Below are positions 10,589-23,039 of a stretch of DNA of 64,000 nucleotides, one piece after another. Under the pieces are notes generated by a model. It saw only the letters and a list, made by a program, of their open reading frames with translations, ran no database searches and was not told the DNA's origin. Position 1 is the first letter of the stretch. Every line of letters begins with the position of its first letter. Position numbers and translations under genes: made by a program. Source of the DNA: Wolfiporia cocos (lineage: Eukaryota; Basidiomycota; Agaricomycetes; Polyporales; Phaeolaceae). Where the stretch lies: assembly GCA_029448655.1 (NCBI GenBank), contig JACCLO010000006.1, forward strand, positions 2,232,001-2,296,000. The letters are read 5' to 3'.

Positions 10589-11862
10589 ATAGCAATTGGC
10601 CTCGTCTGTTGGCGGGCGTATGTCGCGCGTTCTACAAGATTAGGGTGTGTACGCCTTAACTCCTACGACAGTGCCAGTTCAATTTGGGCAGTTCATCTCC
10701 CTAAAGATATCCACATCCTTGGACCTCATTCACATCCGAGACATTTTTGAGCCGCTCAACTACATCAAGCTATTCTCAGTGGCGCACAGTACCAGTGCAG
10801 GTTCTCTACGGTGCGCCATTCGACGTCTTTTCGTTTTAACGCCGGATAGTTACAATACAACTCAACCTACCATATTTTCCCAAACATTATACCAACATGA
10901 TTGCCACTCGCTCTATAATCGGACATCCTCGGCTTTTTGCCCAAGAACGTCAGGCAGATACTCTCGCCTCGCACATCGTCAGATTCACTTTGTGGTGGAA
11001 GTTGCGAAACGCTGGAAGTGCTGAGACTTCTCCGATCTACCACCTCACAAGATGCCACGACTTGAACTTTCGAGAGATCGGCTGGACAGTGGCCGAAGTG
11101 AAACTTGGGAACAGATGTCGCGCACCACGAGCGTACAATCATGGGAATCATGGTACACCTGATATGAGCAAGAGTCAAGGGCAGCGAATCAAGCTGTGCC
11201 ACAGGTGCCTCAGGCGGAGTATGGAGGCTTTGGTTCTGAAAAGACTCGGAACATGAGTTGCGGCCTGTGCTTATTACCAGCTGTAAAGGTCGGGCCGCGA
11301 CACAATGCTCGGTGGAAATCTACAAGAACATCAAGACGGTTCTGATGATAGTCACGTACTTCCAAAATCTGATTAATTGTGGCAGACATCCTCTGTGTCC
11401 GTTGTTTGTGTATAATAACCAAGGGGTCGTCGAAGAATTTTGTACAGCAAGTTGGGCTTGCGCTGGACCCGGATTGAGCCGAAACCTCTTAAATACTGAT
11501 ATCCAGTATAAGGTTGTCTTTAAACTCGCCTCCACAACGATTGTGCTTGGTGTAAGATGTCGCCTCGATGGCAATCCAAGGTAGGATACATAAAAATAAG
11601 TGATGACGCTGATGCCACCGCTGAGTACTGCCAAAAGTGGCCCTGTACAGTGTACTACTCGACTGGCCAGGTACCACTGCTATTATCTGAGAGTTCATTC
11701 AGTTTCACTGTAGCTGTTGTGGGAGGGCCCGGATTACGCCCTCTGTCGTAATATCGTCAACAACTTACCCTATGTAACCAAAAACTTAGCTCAGACAGTC
11801 ACTGCACTGCCTCCCAAGTGATATGACGCTACATCTCATGACCACCTTCTCACCCATAATAG

Positions 11863-13020
11863 TTGGCCCTGAGCGCATATAAACCTCAATACACATTGAA
11901 CTGTCACTCCGCTTCTGTAACTCTCTACATTCTCGATGTGAGCAATCTTATATCTGCAAGCGAAGATCCATCATTGACTATTCGTAGGGTATCTGACGCG
12001 AAATATCGAATACTCCCTAGTCAAGACATCGACCTCGAGAGCGTATCAGAATGGCGAAGGCGGGAGCGTCTGTTTTCCCTGAGCGATGGCCGTACGATGG
12101 CATACACTGAAGGCGGGAACCCTAGTAGCGACGATGTCCTTCTAATATTCCACCACATGCTATCAGTCGGCCTCGTCCGTCCTATGACAAACATCCCCGT
12201 GTCGCGCGTGTTACAAGAGAAGGACGCACATGCCATAGCTCCTACGCTGCCAGGCTGGGGTAGCTCGTCGCCCACCAAGAAGTCTACTTCTTTCTCCAAT
12301 CTTCTCTTCCAAGACATATCTGAGCTGCTCGATCACCTGCATCCCAAAAAACAGCTCAGGCTGTTCGTAGTGGGAAACGGGTTGGGTACTGTACCAGCGC
12401 AGCTCCTGTACGGCGCACCTTTCCACATATTTCCGCTCGGCCGGCACATAGTCGCGATGCAACTTAGCCTTCCGTATTCTCCCAGACATTATACCAACAC
12501 GAGCGCACCTCGCCCTTTAGTCGGGCCTCCGAAACTTCTCGCTCACGAGGCTGGGATAGATATTCTCGTCTCGTGGATGGTCAAGCTCATCCTGCGATGG
12601 AAGTTACGAAACGTGGAAAGTGCCGAAGCGATGTTCCGATCTGCTAATTCAAGGGATGCCACAACTAGAGCTGATCTCAGATTAGTCGAACAATGGCTAG
12701 GGGATAGGGGTATAGACATGGAGCAATGCGTGCGTACCTGTGCGGAGATTGCGGTGTACAGCGTGAGCAAGTCATGGGCAGGGTTTGAAGCCGTGCCACA
12801 GGTACTGCAGGCGGGTTGGGAAGACTTCGATCCTGCACGATTGGACGAGGAACATGCATCGCGACCAGTACTCATCATTAGCAGCAAAGGTCGAGCTGCG
12901 ACACAATATTTGGGGGAGAATTACAAGAACGTCAAGGTGATTCTGTATGACAACTATTTATCAGAATCACTTCAGAGGTCGGATGAGATGTGGCAGACTT
13001 TCTTTGAAATGGCGTTATGA
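11863..13020 (+). CDS. Alpha/beta-hydrolase-fold protein with altered nucleophile elbow
   Basis: An open frame of 385 codons with the fold's order of elements: a strand before ALSDG-like FSLSDGRTMAYTE, DDVLLIFHHML, DAHAIAPTLPGWGSSSP, then LRLFVVGNGLGTVPAQ at the usual nucleophile elbow and VLIISSKGRAATQY late in the protein. The elbow reads G-N-G-L-G where active family members have G-x-S-x-G, so the catalytic serine is missing and enzymatic function is doubtful. The frame opens with TTG, not ATG; the first in-frame ATG is at 12,097. An upstream exon, or loss of the start, is possible, and the true 5' end is unresolved. A TATAAA lies at 11,878-11,883. It has a decayed tandem paralogue upstream and a further fragment downstream. 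Confidence 0.6.
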   Translation: MALSAYKPQYTLNCHSASVTLYILDVSNLISASEDPSLTIRRVSDAKYRILPSQDIDLESVSEWRRRERLFSLSDGRTMAYTEGGNPSSDDVLLIFHHMLSVGLVRPMTNIPVSRVLQEKDAHAIAPTLPGWGSSSPTKKSTSFSNLLFQDISELLDHLHPKKQLRLFVVGNGLGTVPAQLLYGAPFHIFPLGRHIVAMQLSLPYSPRHYTNTSAPRPLVGPPKLLAHEAGIDILVSWMVKLILRWKLRNVESAEAMFRSANSRDATTRADLRLVEQWLGDRGIDMEQCVRTCAEIAVYSVSKSWAGFEAVPQVLQAGWEDFDPARLDEEHASRPVLIISSKGRAATQYLGENYKNVKVILYDNYLSESLQRSDEMWQTFFEMAL

Positions 13021-13379
13021 CCTTCGAGTGTGTACAAATTCGTCGTATACAGGGTATCACTGTTGAACTTCTCAGATTAGCGAAATTGTACTAGATCGAG
13101 CTTTATGTATTATGATCCGTCATTGATTGCTATTGGTTAGGGTTATACCGACGCTCCATAAAATGTTTACTGCACCATCGCGATGCTGTATCGCTGCGGC
13201 ATAGTTTGCGGTTGCACTTGGCGTGAGTGGCGATAGTTAGAGGTTCAATGGTGCTACCGTACCGTAACTACCACAACCAGAAGTGACTATACTCAACCCA
13301 GGTAAAAATACTTGGAGAGCTCATTACGGCTGTGTTATGAAAGACTCAGGAGATATGCGAATACCCATAACGAACTTAC

Positions 13380-13670
13380 CACAGATCTTCTCGTCTCGAC
13401 AAAGTCGTCTTGCAATGGCCATTACGAAATGCAGATAGTCACGTAAAGGCGCCTGTCCACTATATAAATCGGCGAGATGTGACTGAATCCCACAAGATAT
13501 AAGCGCGCTGTGCTGAAGATTGTAGTTCTCAACGTGAGAAAGTCATGGGCTAGATACCAAAATGCTGCATGCGGGCTGGCTGAAACTACAGAATGTCAGA
13601 TTGATTCCACTTGGCAGTCATTTGTCAGAGGCTCTTTGGAGATCAAAAGGCTGTGGCAGATATTGTACTA
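13380..13670 (+). pseudogene. Second fragmentary hydrolase relic
   Basis: Short collinear matches to the 3' half of the intact hydrolase: GATCTTCTCGTCTCG, AATGGCCATTACGAAA against GATGGAAGTTACGAAA, AACGTGAGAAAGTCATGGGCT against AGCGTGAGCAAGTCATGGGCA, and TTTGTCAGAGGCTCTTTGGAG near the end. Spacing is compressed, so large internal deletions have occurred. Confidence 0.55.
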
Positions 13671-15387
13671 TAACTTATCATTAAGTGTACAACGGATTCG
13701 GATCTCGCCCACCTCCCTTTCGTTTGAAGCTTGCTCAACCCGGTATACGAATGCATACACGCATCGGGTATGCAGAGTACCATGGACATAGATCAGCTGT
13801 TTATACTCACCATATTTTGTATCCTAATGTTTTGGTAGGGCTAGGCTGGACATTGTTATGTATATATCCACCCTTCACATAGATTGGATGCACTAGATTA
13901 GAGCGACATCAGACTATCGAGATAGCCCTTTCTACATGTTGAGACAAACCCTTCCGCAAGGACCTGCCAATTGATGCGTATGATATATTGCTAACGTATA
14001 TTCAACTATTCTCAGAACTTGGGTTGCAACTCAACAAAGGAGGGTTGATCACTACGTGATCCGGGTCAGTGGCACATTTCCAGCTTCAATCATATAGTCC
14101 CTGAGCTTACTGTGACCGGAAATGACTCCATTTCGCGCTGGCATCGATGGGACGTGATGAACTTGCTATTGAGTGCCATCAGGACGTCAATACATAACCG
14201 CTCAGGCGTCTACGTTAGCCCATGTTACTGTCAACTTGCAACGTGAGGTTTTAGCCCTGTACATACTGTCGCAAGGAATTTCAACTAACTTGAAATTCAT
14301 AAATTGACGCCACTGGTCTTACCTAGACCGTATAGTGACAGCTTACAAACGTCGCGACATTATATACGGTGGCTGGTACGACCGAATACCGATCATCGCG
14401 TTTACAGCAAACTGCGGGGACCAGTGATGATCATAGCTGCAGTCGGTCAAGCGGATCCGCGAAATAATGCGATTCTCTTGAGCAATGTTGGTATGTTCAC
14501 CGTTGGTTTGACTCTGTTTGCCATTTGACCTTGGCATCAGCTTGATCTGAGACTGCATACTAGCGTGGCAATTCATTTTCCGGATTTATCTGGTGAGTGG
14601 AAGTCAGCGTCGGACCGTCTCGCTGCCACACTACGCGTGGCGGATCCCCGTGATAACCAGCCTCGCAGTGGCGGTGTTTCAACTCTACCGGGCTTGGCTC
14701 ATGCTTCGATCACAGAAATCATAGAGATCTTCTCGACTGTTCAGCTACATCAGCTCCGGGTTGCCTGGAGCGCCATCGCGTCCAAGTCCTCCCAACAAGG
14801 GTCACGACGTCGTGCAATGTTACGCTGCGGCTCCGACCTGCAATGCCGCTGAATCCGCTTGAGAATCGGTCGAACCGCAATTGACTTGTCTCCGCCGATG
14901 CGTTTGTCCGCTGGAATCTAGATGCAACGGATATGTTAGCAATGCGTCTATATTCTTAGAACGGTGTGCGTCCCCAGCGCGACTCAGTCCCAAAATGAGA
15001 AAGTCGCAACCGCAGAGTTGTCAGGTATAGATTCCATGTAACCCCTAGGACAGTACGCTAATACAATGCTGTGCACGTTCTCAGGGCGGCTAGGCAGTGA
15101 TCTATGTGACGTGGCATCAATGAGTCTCCTAGAATCTCTCAGTATATGGTTTAGCTCTTGTGAATTGCGGAGCTGCTATGCGAGCGATCGCTTCAGGGCG
15201 CCGCCATTACATAACAGTTGAAGTTGTACACTGCCGCAAAGCCGCACGGTAACCTGAGCCGGTACTTCCTTGCATCTGACTAAAAATATCATACAACTTG
15301 ACTGCGTAGCTGATGTGCATCAGACTTCTGTTTCTGCAGCCAGCAGCGCTGCAATCTAGTGTCACTACGTACCCAATACGCTCTGGG
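13671..15387. other. Long non-genic stretch
   Basis: I see no recognisable coding sequence or terminal repeats. Open frames are short on both strands and base composition is near even, unlike the GC-rich exons nearby. It may hold old decayed sequence. Confidence 0.35.
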
Positions 15388-17122
15388 ATGAATGCAGCGC
15401 AAGCTGAGGCTCTTACGCTGAGACTCACGTTCGTGTCTGCATTTATTTACGCCAACCAAGAGGGGCTCACAAAAGTTGTTCATCTTGCAGATTTATTGAT
15501 ACTTGTTGTCAGATGGCTGCTGGTAGTAAGTAGACATTCTTGGCGATGTGCAGAACACCACTCTCATAACTGAGTTTGGCTCCTTCGCCAGCTTTGATTC
15601 TATATGAGCACATAATGACGCTCTCGGAGGAGGTGCGATTGATATGGGGTCGTAGACCAACGGGCGCGACGATCGTCTTTCTCGTGAACCGTTACCTCGT
15701 TTTGATACTTGGAGTGGCGATATTGATGCAGACAGTGGCTTGGGATACAGCACTAGTGAGTCTGAACATTGCATTCGCAAGACCGATGTTTGATAGATGT
15801 TTATGTCGTAGAGGTTGGCCCACCATTGTAATCGCCTATCGATAATCTTTAATTCCTGAGGCCTTGTCACAGTTGCGAGGCGACAATAGTGCTTTATTAC
15901 ACAACAAACGTGCTGTTGTATGTCATTATGGCCGGTACGCATTGTTAAGCGTCATGTCGTTCGTCACTAAAGCTTGTTGTTAGTATTCTCTGCTCTCCGA
16001 GCGTATGCCATCGCGCGCTGCAAGTGGTATTTTGCCTTGATCACACTGACGTTCGGTCTTGTACCAGCGGTGGCAAATGTCGTGAGTCCAACGGATTGGA
16101 CTTTGCACAAATAATCACGAAAATTATATCTGAGTATTTCGAAGCGCGATCATCCTACGCTTTTGTTGAATTCATCAACAATATGCCAATCTGTAATTTT
16201 ACAGATCATTATAGCTCGAAGGCCTACAACAGGTGCGCATGACTATTAGAGATCGAAGAGCAAGATGTGCTGACTTCAGATACAGAGGTGCATGAGACTA
16301 TCCAGATGATTAGTACGAACACTGAGCCGATAGATAGTAATCATGGCCAGCCGTATCTGTGCAATCTTCTCAGATGCTATCGTCATCACTCTGACATGGT
16401 ATTACACCCTCAAAACAAAACGATCTATTGGGAAAACCAATATTAAAACGCCTCTATCCTCGCTGATAGCGAGAGATGGTGAGCGTCGTTGCGGAAGATT
16501 TTCTCATAATCGTTGACTATCAGCCAACATTAGGAACCATGTACTTCGTGTATGTTCCAGAGGCAAAGCATGGGGCGACTGCTCACATGAAAGACCCAGA
16601 TCTCTTCTCGCCCTCAACATTCTGCAAATAGTCATCAAGTCTGTGAATGGGGTGTGTAAATGCCATTCTAAGCCGGTTGCTGTCTGCAGTAGACGGTCCT
16701 AACCCGGGATTGTTTGTAGACGATGACCAATTTTGCTGCAGGATTTGTTGCTCCGTTCGTAGCCGGACTATGTATGTTCCCACTTCCAGCAGCACTCAAT
16801 TATATCCAACAGGATTTCTTCCATCCTCATTTCAAGGTTTCTGATGAATTTGCAACAAGTACGCCACTTACAGACTGTGGGTGTCACTGCCACCTTCGTA
16901 GGGAACATGGGAGCACCCCTTTTACATGGGCATGACACGGCGACGTCGCTCGCATCCACTGCTTCACAATGGCGTCTTTGCGACAAGCTCCCCGAGTCTC
17001 GAGATTGCTGCGGCGCCGAGAGAATCGCGGATAGAATCGACGAGATTAACAGTGACCGTGAAGATGATCCCGCAGATTTACAGGCCAACGATCCGCGTAC
17101 TGTTGACCCGGAGCAGGCGTAA
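15388..17122 (+). CDS. DUF6533-type multi-pass membrane protein
   Basis: Many short exons in frame reproduce the basidiomycete DUF6533 pattern. The first secure exon ends at 15,755 and holds ALILYEHIMTLSEEVRLIWG and GATIVFLVNRYLVLILG. Next come ATIVLYYTTNVLLYVIM, VFSALRAYAIARCKWYFAL, ASRICAIFSDAIVITLTWYY with LIARDG, LLALNILQIVIKSV, NFAAGFVAP and finally ISSILISRFLMNLQQV, running to TAA at 17,122. That makes about six to seven membrane segments and a polar acidic C-terminus. Introns are about 50 bases with GT-AG ends. The 5' end is uncertain: the ATG at 15,388 is a candidate, but I could not join it to the secure exon in phase. Function of the family is unknown; a receptor-like role is often guessed. 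Confidence 0.7.
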
Positions 17123-17534
17123 TATATGATGACCATTGCGATCAGTGTACAGATATCTTGTCGTGTAGGTTGTGTTGATATCGGATGGATCGTTGTTTAG
17201 TTGTAACATTACTTACGGAGGGGACCCGCACGTACACAGGAGAGCACTTGAAATCGATATCTTGGATTTCATAATGCGGAGTATCTCCGTGACGCTCATC
17301 CCTCGCGAACCCTATGCACCGCATGCACGCGGTGAGCTCGACCTTGAGGATGACACGAGGATACGAACCCGGATTCCCATATCCGGAAATGCGTGCCACT
17401 CAACGCTCCTCTCGCGCTCCGACCATCAGCGTTTCACGAATCCCCCGCCATTAGCTCCAAAGCGGTCCTCGCTGCCACACAATAACCGCTCCTACTGCAA
17501 CGACAACGAGCTCTGGTCTTGACGCACCCGGCTC

Positions 17535-18554
17535 ATGAAGTATATTGAACGACCAGAACTGGCTCGCCTGGCCCGGGCGCTCACACACGAAGGCCCCGAA
17601 TGCTCCGTGCACACCCGCATAGAGGCATACAGCTGCAAGAACATCAAGCGCGACAAGAAGCTCTTCCGCTCACTCGAGAGCGCATACAATGACGAGCTGT
17701 CTCATTCGCCGCCGGTGCCCTCCTATATGGCGCTCGAGCGCGAGCCCGAGATAACGCCATTCGGGCCCATACAGGAGCACAGCTCTCGCAAGACGCTCTA
17801 CCTGCTCATCGCTACGCTCAACGTTGCGTTCCCCGACCACGAGTTCTCCGACGTACGCCCATGGCACTTCGCTCGCGAGGAGAGCGGTGCCAGCGTGCTC
17901 ACCGCGCTTAGCACCACACTTATCTCACCCCACCGTGCTGGCATGCAAGCACCGCGCACCTACTCTGCCTATCCACCCATCTCGTCCGACCTCTTCCCAT
18001 CGTCAGTACCCACGTCCTCGTCGCCGAGCGAGTTCGTCAAACCGAGTCCCTACGCGCCGCCGAAGGTTGTGTCTAGCACGCATCCCACCCTGTACCGACT
18101 TCTCGACGAGGTGATCGGGCTGACCGAGTGCGAGGTCTACTCCTATACCCCGGACATCGAGTTCGACCCGCATGCAGACGACTACTCGGATGACGAGGAT
18201 GATGTCGCTTCCGCCGACGACGAGGAGTCATCCACCGACGACGAGCCGCTCACTTTCCAATTCGATGACTATGACGTCGCCGATGAATTGCCACCGCGCG
18301 CGCATTCGCCGGTGCGCATTCGCATGAAGCGTCGCGGTGCATTGCTGTGGAGCTCGCACTGGTTCTTTTTGAACCGGAAGCTAAAGCGAATCTTGTATGT
18401 GAATGTATGGGCGCGATCAAAGGGGATCAGGTCATTCGTCGATGACGAGATGTTCGTTTCAGAGGAGAAGGTGAGCGGTGAGCGTTTCCTCGGGTGGGAG
18501 GGTGCGGTCGGCGCTGGAGCGCGGGCGATGGGCTTAGCTAGTTTCTCAATATAA
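17535..18554 (+). CDS. maf1: MAF1, repressor of RNA polymerase III transcription
   Basis: A single open frame of 339 codons starting ATG at 17,535. It has the MAF1 boxes in order: an N-terminal LARLARALTHEGPECSVHTR with IEAYSCK, then TLYLLIATLNVAFPDHEFSD in the middle, and near the end WFFLNRKLKRILYVNVWA. Between them is a low-complexity acidic stretch rich in Asp, Glu and Ser (around residues 215-250), usual in fungal forms and a likely phosphorylation region. MAF1 binds Pol III and TFIIIB when nutrients are short or stress occurs and shuts off tRNA and 5S synthesis; TORC1 and PKA phosphorylation keep it inactive. No intron is needed. Confidence 0.88.
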   Translation: MKYIERPELARLARALTHEGPECSVHTRIEAYSCKNIKRDKKLFRSLESAYNDELSHSPPVPSYMALEREPEITPFGPIQEHSSRKTLYLLIATLNVAFPDHEFSDVRPWHFAREESGASVLTALSTTLISPHRAGMQAPRTYSAYPPISSDLFPSSVPTSSSPSEFVKPSPYAPPKVVSSTHPTLYRLLDEVIGLTECEVYSYTPDIEFDPHADDYSDDEDDVASADDEESSTDDEPLTFQFDDYDVADELPPRAHSPVRIRMKRRGALLWSSHWFFLNRKLKRILYVNVWARSKGIRSFVDDEMFVSEEKVSGERFLGWEGAVGAGARAMGLASFSI

Positions 18555-19673
18555 GACGGCATGGTGCGTTCGCAAGCCTGATATTCGCAAGTCAGTCCGT
18601 TGATCTTCGGTGATACAGCATCTCCACGCACCATAGCAGTCCATCTGGGAATTGTATTATATACACGGACTTACCCCTCCTATGCCTATTTCTTACGCTG
18701 CCTTTCTCCCTCATAATACCGTGTCTCCTCAGACTCACCTTCTACATGCAACGTACTGCAGTGATGTGTACGATATTGCCTTATCTTGTCTATGTAGGCC
18801 TGCTTAATGTAATCGCGGTTTTGTCGTCTGGACGGGTGTTCGGAGCGAGAGACCAGCCACGTAGATGGTTTGGTGTAGGGGAGTTCGTGCCAGTCACACT
18901 GAGTCATCGATGTGTCGAACGATGCGGTGCCCACGCGACAGCGTGAAAGTGACTCCCAGCGTGGATCACGATCCTCCCGGCGTGCGCCTGAGGACCCGGA
19001 GAGAATAGGATGTCGCCCGAGACCATTTATTCACTGCCACATTCCGATAAGTTTTGCAGCTCGTGATACGCACCGGTACCAACTGAGTGTCGTATGCGCT
19101 GCGACGCTGAGATATCCTCTGAATATTATGCGTACCAGTCAACATGCCCATAGGTCTCACACGACTCGATTGGAGGGAGCAATATCTCGCCAATCGCCGG
19201 CTTGTTCGCAGCGAGATATACACATTGAGGTCAAAGCAGCCAGAGAACATAGATGGAGGACCAAGTCAAAAGACGCCGCGGAACACGCCGTATGTTGTCC
19301 AGAGGATGTCAAGCCAGCGACCCAGCTTGCGGGAGGCCTCATGCGGCGGGAGTCCTTCGCGAGAACGATGAAAGGATATATGGAGAAAAGAGAGAAGGCA
19401 GATTCACCGAGGACAAGTCCATCGGGCTTTGTGGATCGATAAGAGAGAAGTTATGGGGTCCAAACGCATGGAGGTAATATTTTTCGTCGGCGTGGAGGAG
19501 ATCATCGATTTCCACATTGGTATCTCGATCGGGGATAAATTGATCCGGTTACGTAATTGTTTGGCAAAAGCTTTGGATCTTAACAAACGCCGCCACGTGA
19601 GCGCTTGTCTGTCGCGTTCAACGCGACGAGCCACAGTTAGCTACAACTTGGTCTTACATTCGCCTGCTACACG
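18555..19673. other. Intergenic region between maf1 and apc6
   Basis: About 1.1 kb without recognised coding sequence. Overlapping open frames of 60-176 codons exist on both strands but show no family pattern or plausible splice structure. Confidence 0.4.
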
Positions 19674-22415
19674 ATGCCAATCACGCCTCAACCAACCGGA
19701 AGCTATACTGTCTCCACAGCTTCCCGACTGTCTTCTCCGCCTGCCTCTCGTCCTCGTCACTCTCTGAACTCATCGTTCTCCTTCGGTCCGCAATCACTCG
19801 TCACGTCATTTGCGGAAGCAAGCGCGAGCTCGGCTTCCAATGCGCGTTCCCTTGCTCTCGACCCAAATCGCTCTATTCTCCAGGCATCTCCGCTGTGCTC
19901 TTCGCCGCGTCTGCCGCGAAGGGCAAAAACTAGCACCGCGAGACATCCGCTTGCGAATGATACAACAGATATCTTTCAGGAAGACAATAACGATGAAGCT
20001 GGAGAGGGAGAGTCCTATCAGTTCAGTATCATTGACCGAATGAGGCTTTGGCGGCACGATGCGCTTATGCAGCATCTGTACGACACTGCCGCGTTCTGGG
20101 GAGACAAGATAGTGAGCTGGACGAGTGAGTCCGGCGAGTCCAGTTGTGACAACATGTAGTGATCTGTCTTAGATGACCCAAATGACGCGTTCTGGCTGGC
20201 ACAGACGTACTTTCTGACACACCAGTACTCACGCGCCGAACGTCTTCTAACCCGTCCCTTCCCTACGACCCCGCCTCGTAGTGGGCCTGGCCAATCCGTG
20301 CTGAGCAATGGCCAACTTTCAGGCGCAACTGGCAATGGAAAGGGGAAGGCTCGCGAACTCCAGCCTGAGACAGTGCCTACAATCGCCCCGATCATTGAGC
20401 GGTTACCTGTAGGTCCCAGCGAGATGGTCGACGTTGCTGCCCAGTATGACGAAGGCTTCTCGCGACTTGTTGACATGAGTGTTGCGTGTCGTTACTTGGC
20501 CGCGCAATGTCAAGTCCGGCAGGGCAAATGGACGGAGGCCACAGAAATGCTTGGAGAGGCGAACCCGTTCCGTGACTCTGGCCGGAGTGGCCCAGACATA
20601 CCAAACATGGACGGTGGAATCAAGGCATGTGTGCGCACATTCACCATGTAGACTGATCGCTGACACATAGCAGTAGATAGAGGCCTCCATGTGCAATCTC
20701 CGCGGACTGCTGATGCTGAAATTGAATCGCGGTGATCAAGCCAAGTTATGCTTCATGGAGGCGCTCGCTCTGGATGTTAAGTGTTACGAAGCTTTTGAGC
20801 AGCTTGTGTCGGGAGAGATGATGATACCGGATGAGGGTGCGTGAACGCGCTCGTCCTTGCATGGATGATTTCATTATTGATATTCGCAGAATGGGAATTC
20901 GTGCAAGGACTGGCATACCGAGAACAGACGCCCGAGGACGGGGAGTTCATCCGCCTAATGTACATGTCTCGATTGCGCAAGTATAAACATGCGGAGGAGC
21001 ACGCGATCGCCCGCACCCGTCTCGTCACCGAGTACGGTCTCGGTGACAATCCTGACGTGCTGTTTGCTTTCGCAGATGCCTTGTATGCGCAGTTCAGATG
21101 GGCTGATTGCTTCACCATAACGACAAGGTGAAGTTCTGATCATGTTCACTGCTCTTACGCTGACGGGGACATGACTGCAGAATACTGGGTCTGACTTCTG
21201 TGCACGCGCCAACGCTACCATTGCATATAGCGTGCATGCACCATCTTTCTCACTTGAACTCAAAATTATTCGTGCTAGCCCATGAACTGGTCGACAGAGA
21301 GCCAGAGTCTCCAATAAGCTGGTATGCGGTTGGTGTCTGGTACTTGTCTGCGAAGAAGTGGGCGGAAGCACGCACTTATTTCAGGTAGTTCAAGACGAAC
21401 CTAACTTTGAGCGACTCTGACGTTGATGATCCTCACAGCAAAACATCGCTGATGGATCCTCGCTTCGCACCTGCTTGGATAGCATTCGCACATACATTTG
21501 CGCACGAAGGCGAGCATGATCATGCTGTTACCGCATATTCGACGTGTGCGAGGATGTTCACAGGGTGGGATCACGGTGATAGATTCGTATAGACCCGAGT
21601 AATGCTGACCTCTTGACAGGTCGCATTTGCCATTGATGTTTGTTGGCATGGAACACATCGTGCTCTCCAACCACTCGCTGGCAGATGAGTCGCTCAACGC
21701 AGCGTACAGTATATGTGATGGTGATCCCTTGCTCGCCAACGAACGGGGCGTTATGGCGTATAACCACGAAGAGTGAGCCGCGGACACAATTCAACATGGA
21801 ATTGCAAACTCACAGGCGACTAGCTACGAGCGGGCGGTGGAGCTATTTAATGAAGCCTTGGAACTCGCCAAGGTGGTCCAGACTTCCAAGCGTGCATGGG
21901 CACATACGTACATGAACCTTGGCACATCATATCGGAAGCTAGGGTGAGTCGTGTCGTTGCTGTATAATGACACCTTCATCTCATAGCCCACGTCAGCCGC
22001 TTCCAAGAAGCGAAGAAGGCGTATCAACAAGTCCTTGAGATAGACCCACGTAATCAGACGGCGTTGGCTTTCTTGGGCATGACATATCACCTAATGGGCA
22101 ACATTGACGCCGCCATCGTCAAGTACCACGAGGCGAGTGCGGTTACCGCTATGCCAACTGCTGCTCTCTCACTTACATGTACAGACCTTGAGTATTGACC
22201 CAATAAACGGGCAAGTATTGGAGCTCCTCGACCTCGCACTGGAGGCAAGCGTGGAAGCTGGACCGTTTGCCAAGAAAGGTCCTCCAGGAGGCGAAGAAGC
22301 GTGGGCGCAGAAGATGCGCGAGCATAGGGACAGGGACAAGGGAAAGCAAGTGGCCACCCGGGACTACCCATCGACCGAGCTGCGCGAGGTCGATGAGGAC
22401 ATGAGCGTAAGCTAA
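19674..22415 (+). CDS. apc6: Anaphase-promoting complex subunit 6 (Cdc16/Cut9), TPR protein
   Basis: At least nine exons join without frame breaks from ATG 19,674 to TAA 22,415. A Ser/Pro-rich N-terminus of about 120 residues is followed by TPR repeats: [140 protein letters not shown] and [20 protein letters not shown]. That set and order are those of CDC16/Cut9, a scaffold of the APC/C ubiquitin ligase in the nucleus. Two introns (20,625-20,676 and 22,133-22,184) start with GC instead of GT, and only that reading keeps the TPRs intact. Confidence 0.92.
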
Positions 22416-23039
22416 ACACCACAGCACGGATTGTATCACCAATCACCCTCACTGTATCAATATACTATCATGGGCTGTGCGGGCTCGGGAGATGTGTATC
22501 AATTGAAGTCCAATTATATCAGTGTGATCACGCACGCCAATTGCACCAAAGCAGTTGGCGATGGGTCGGTGATGACACAGCCTACCCTCCGAAATGATAC
22601 AAGTCGGAGAAATGATGGATTTCATCACCATCGGTCAATGTGTGGACAAGTTCGCATCCATAATCACCGGCTTCTGTTCATTGGGTTTGATGTCAGACGT
22701 TATAAAGTCCACTATCGATCAAACCCGGGTGCATGAGCCCTGGGCCTGAGGCCTGATATCCCGATATTCAAGGCGCGCGCCTGAGGCAGACCGCTATGGT
22801 ATGGCAGTGCGACTCGGAAGTCGAGGAACGTTATATCGGAACAGACGGTGTAGATATATGAATCCCGTACGAGAATGTTCCGTGCCCCCTGCCCTGCCCA
22901 CTCCAGCGAAACGACACGTAGCCTCACACTACGCAGTCACTTGAGATTTCCGGTACGTGTTTGCAAAGTATTGATGTTTGTCGTAATGTCATCGCAGACG
23001 CATGCGGCGATCAGGCAGAAAAGTATTACAAGAGTCATA
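22416..23039. other. Intergenic region between apc6 and the LisH gene
   Basis: About 620 bases with no recognised coding pattern. Confidence 0.4.

Larger units (their letters stand above)
9175..11410 (+). pseudogene. Decayed alpha/beta-hydrolase paralogue split by a transposon
   Basis: Two blocks, about 9175-9389 and 10589-11400, align in order with the hydrolase gene at 11.9-13.0 kb. Matching stretches include TTGAGTGATGGTCG against CTGAGCGATGGCCG, GGCCTCGTC on the right side of the transposon, TGTCGCGCGTTCTACAAGA, ACATTATACCAACA, TGTGGTGGAAGTTGCGAAACG and AAGGTCGGGCCGCGACACAATG. The frame is lost through many indels and stops. The 1.2-kb MULE at 9390-10588 lies inside it. It is therefore a tandem duplicate of the hydrolase that was disrupted and is eroding. 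Confidence 0.8.
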
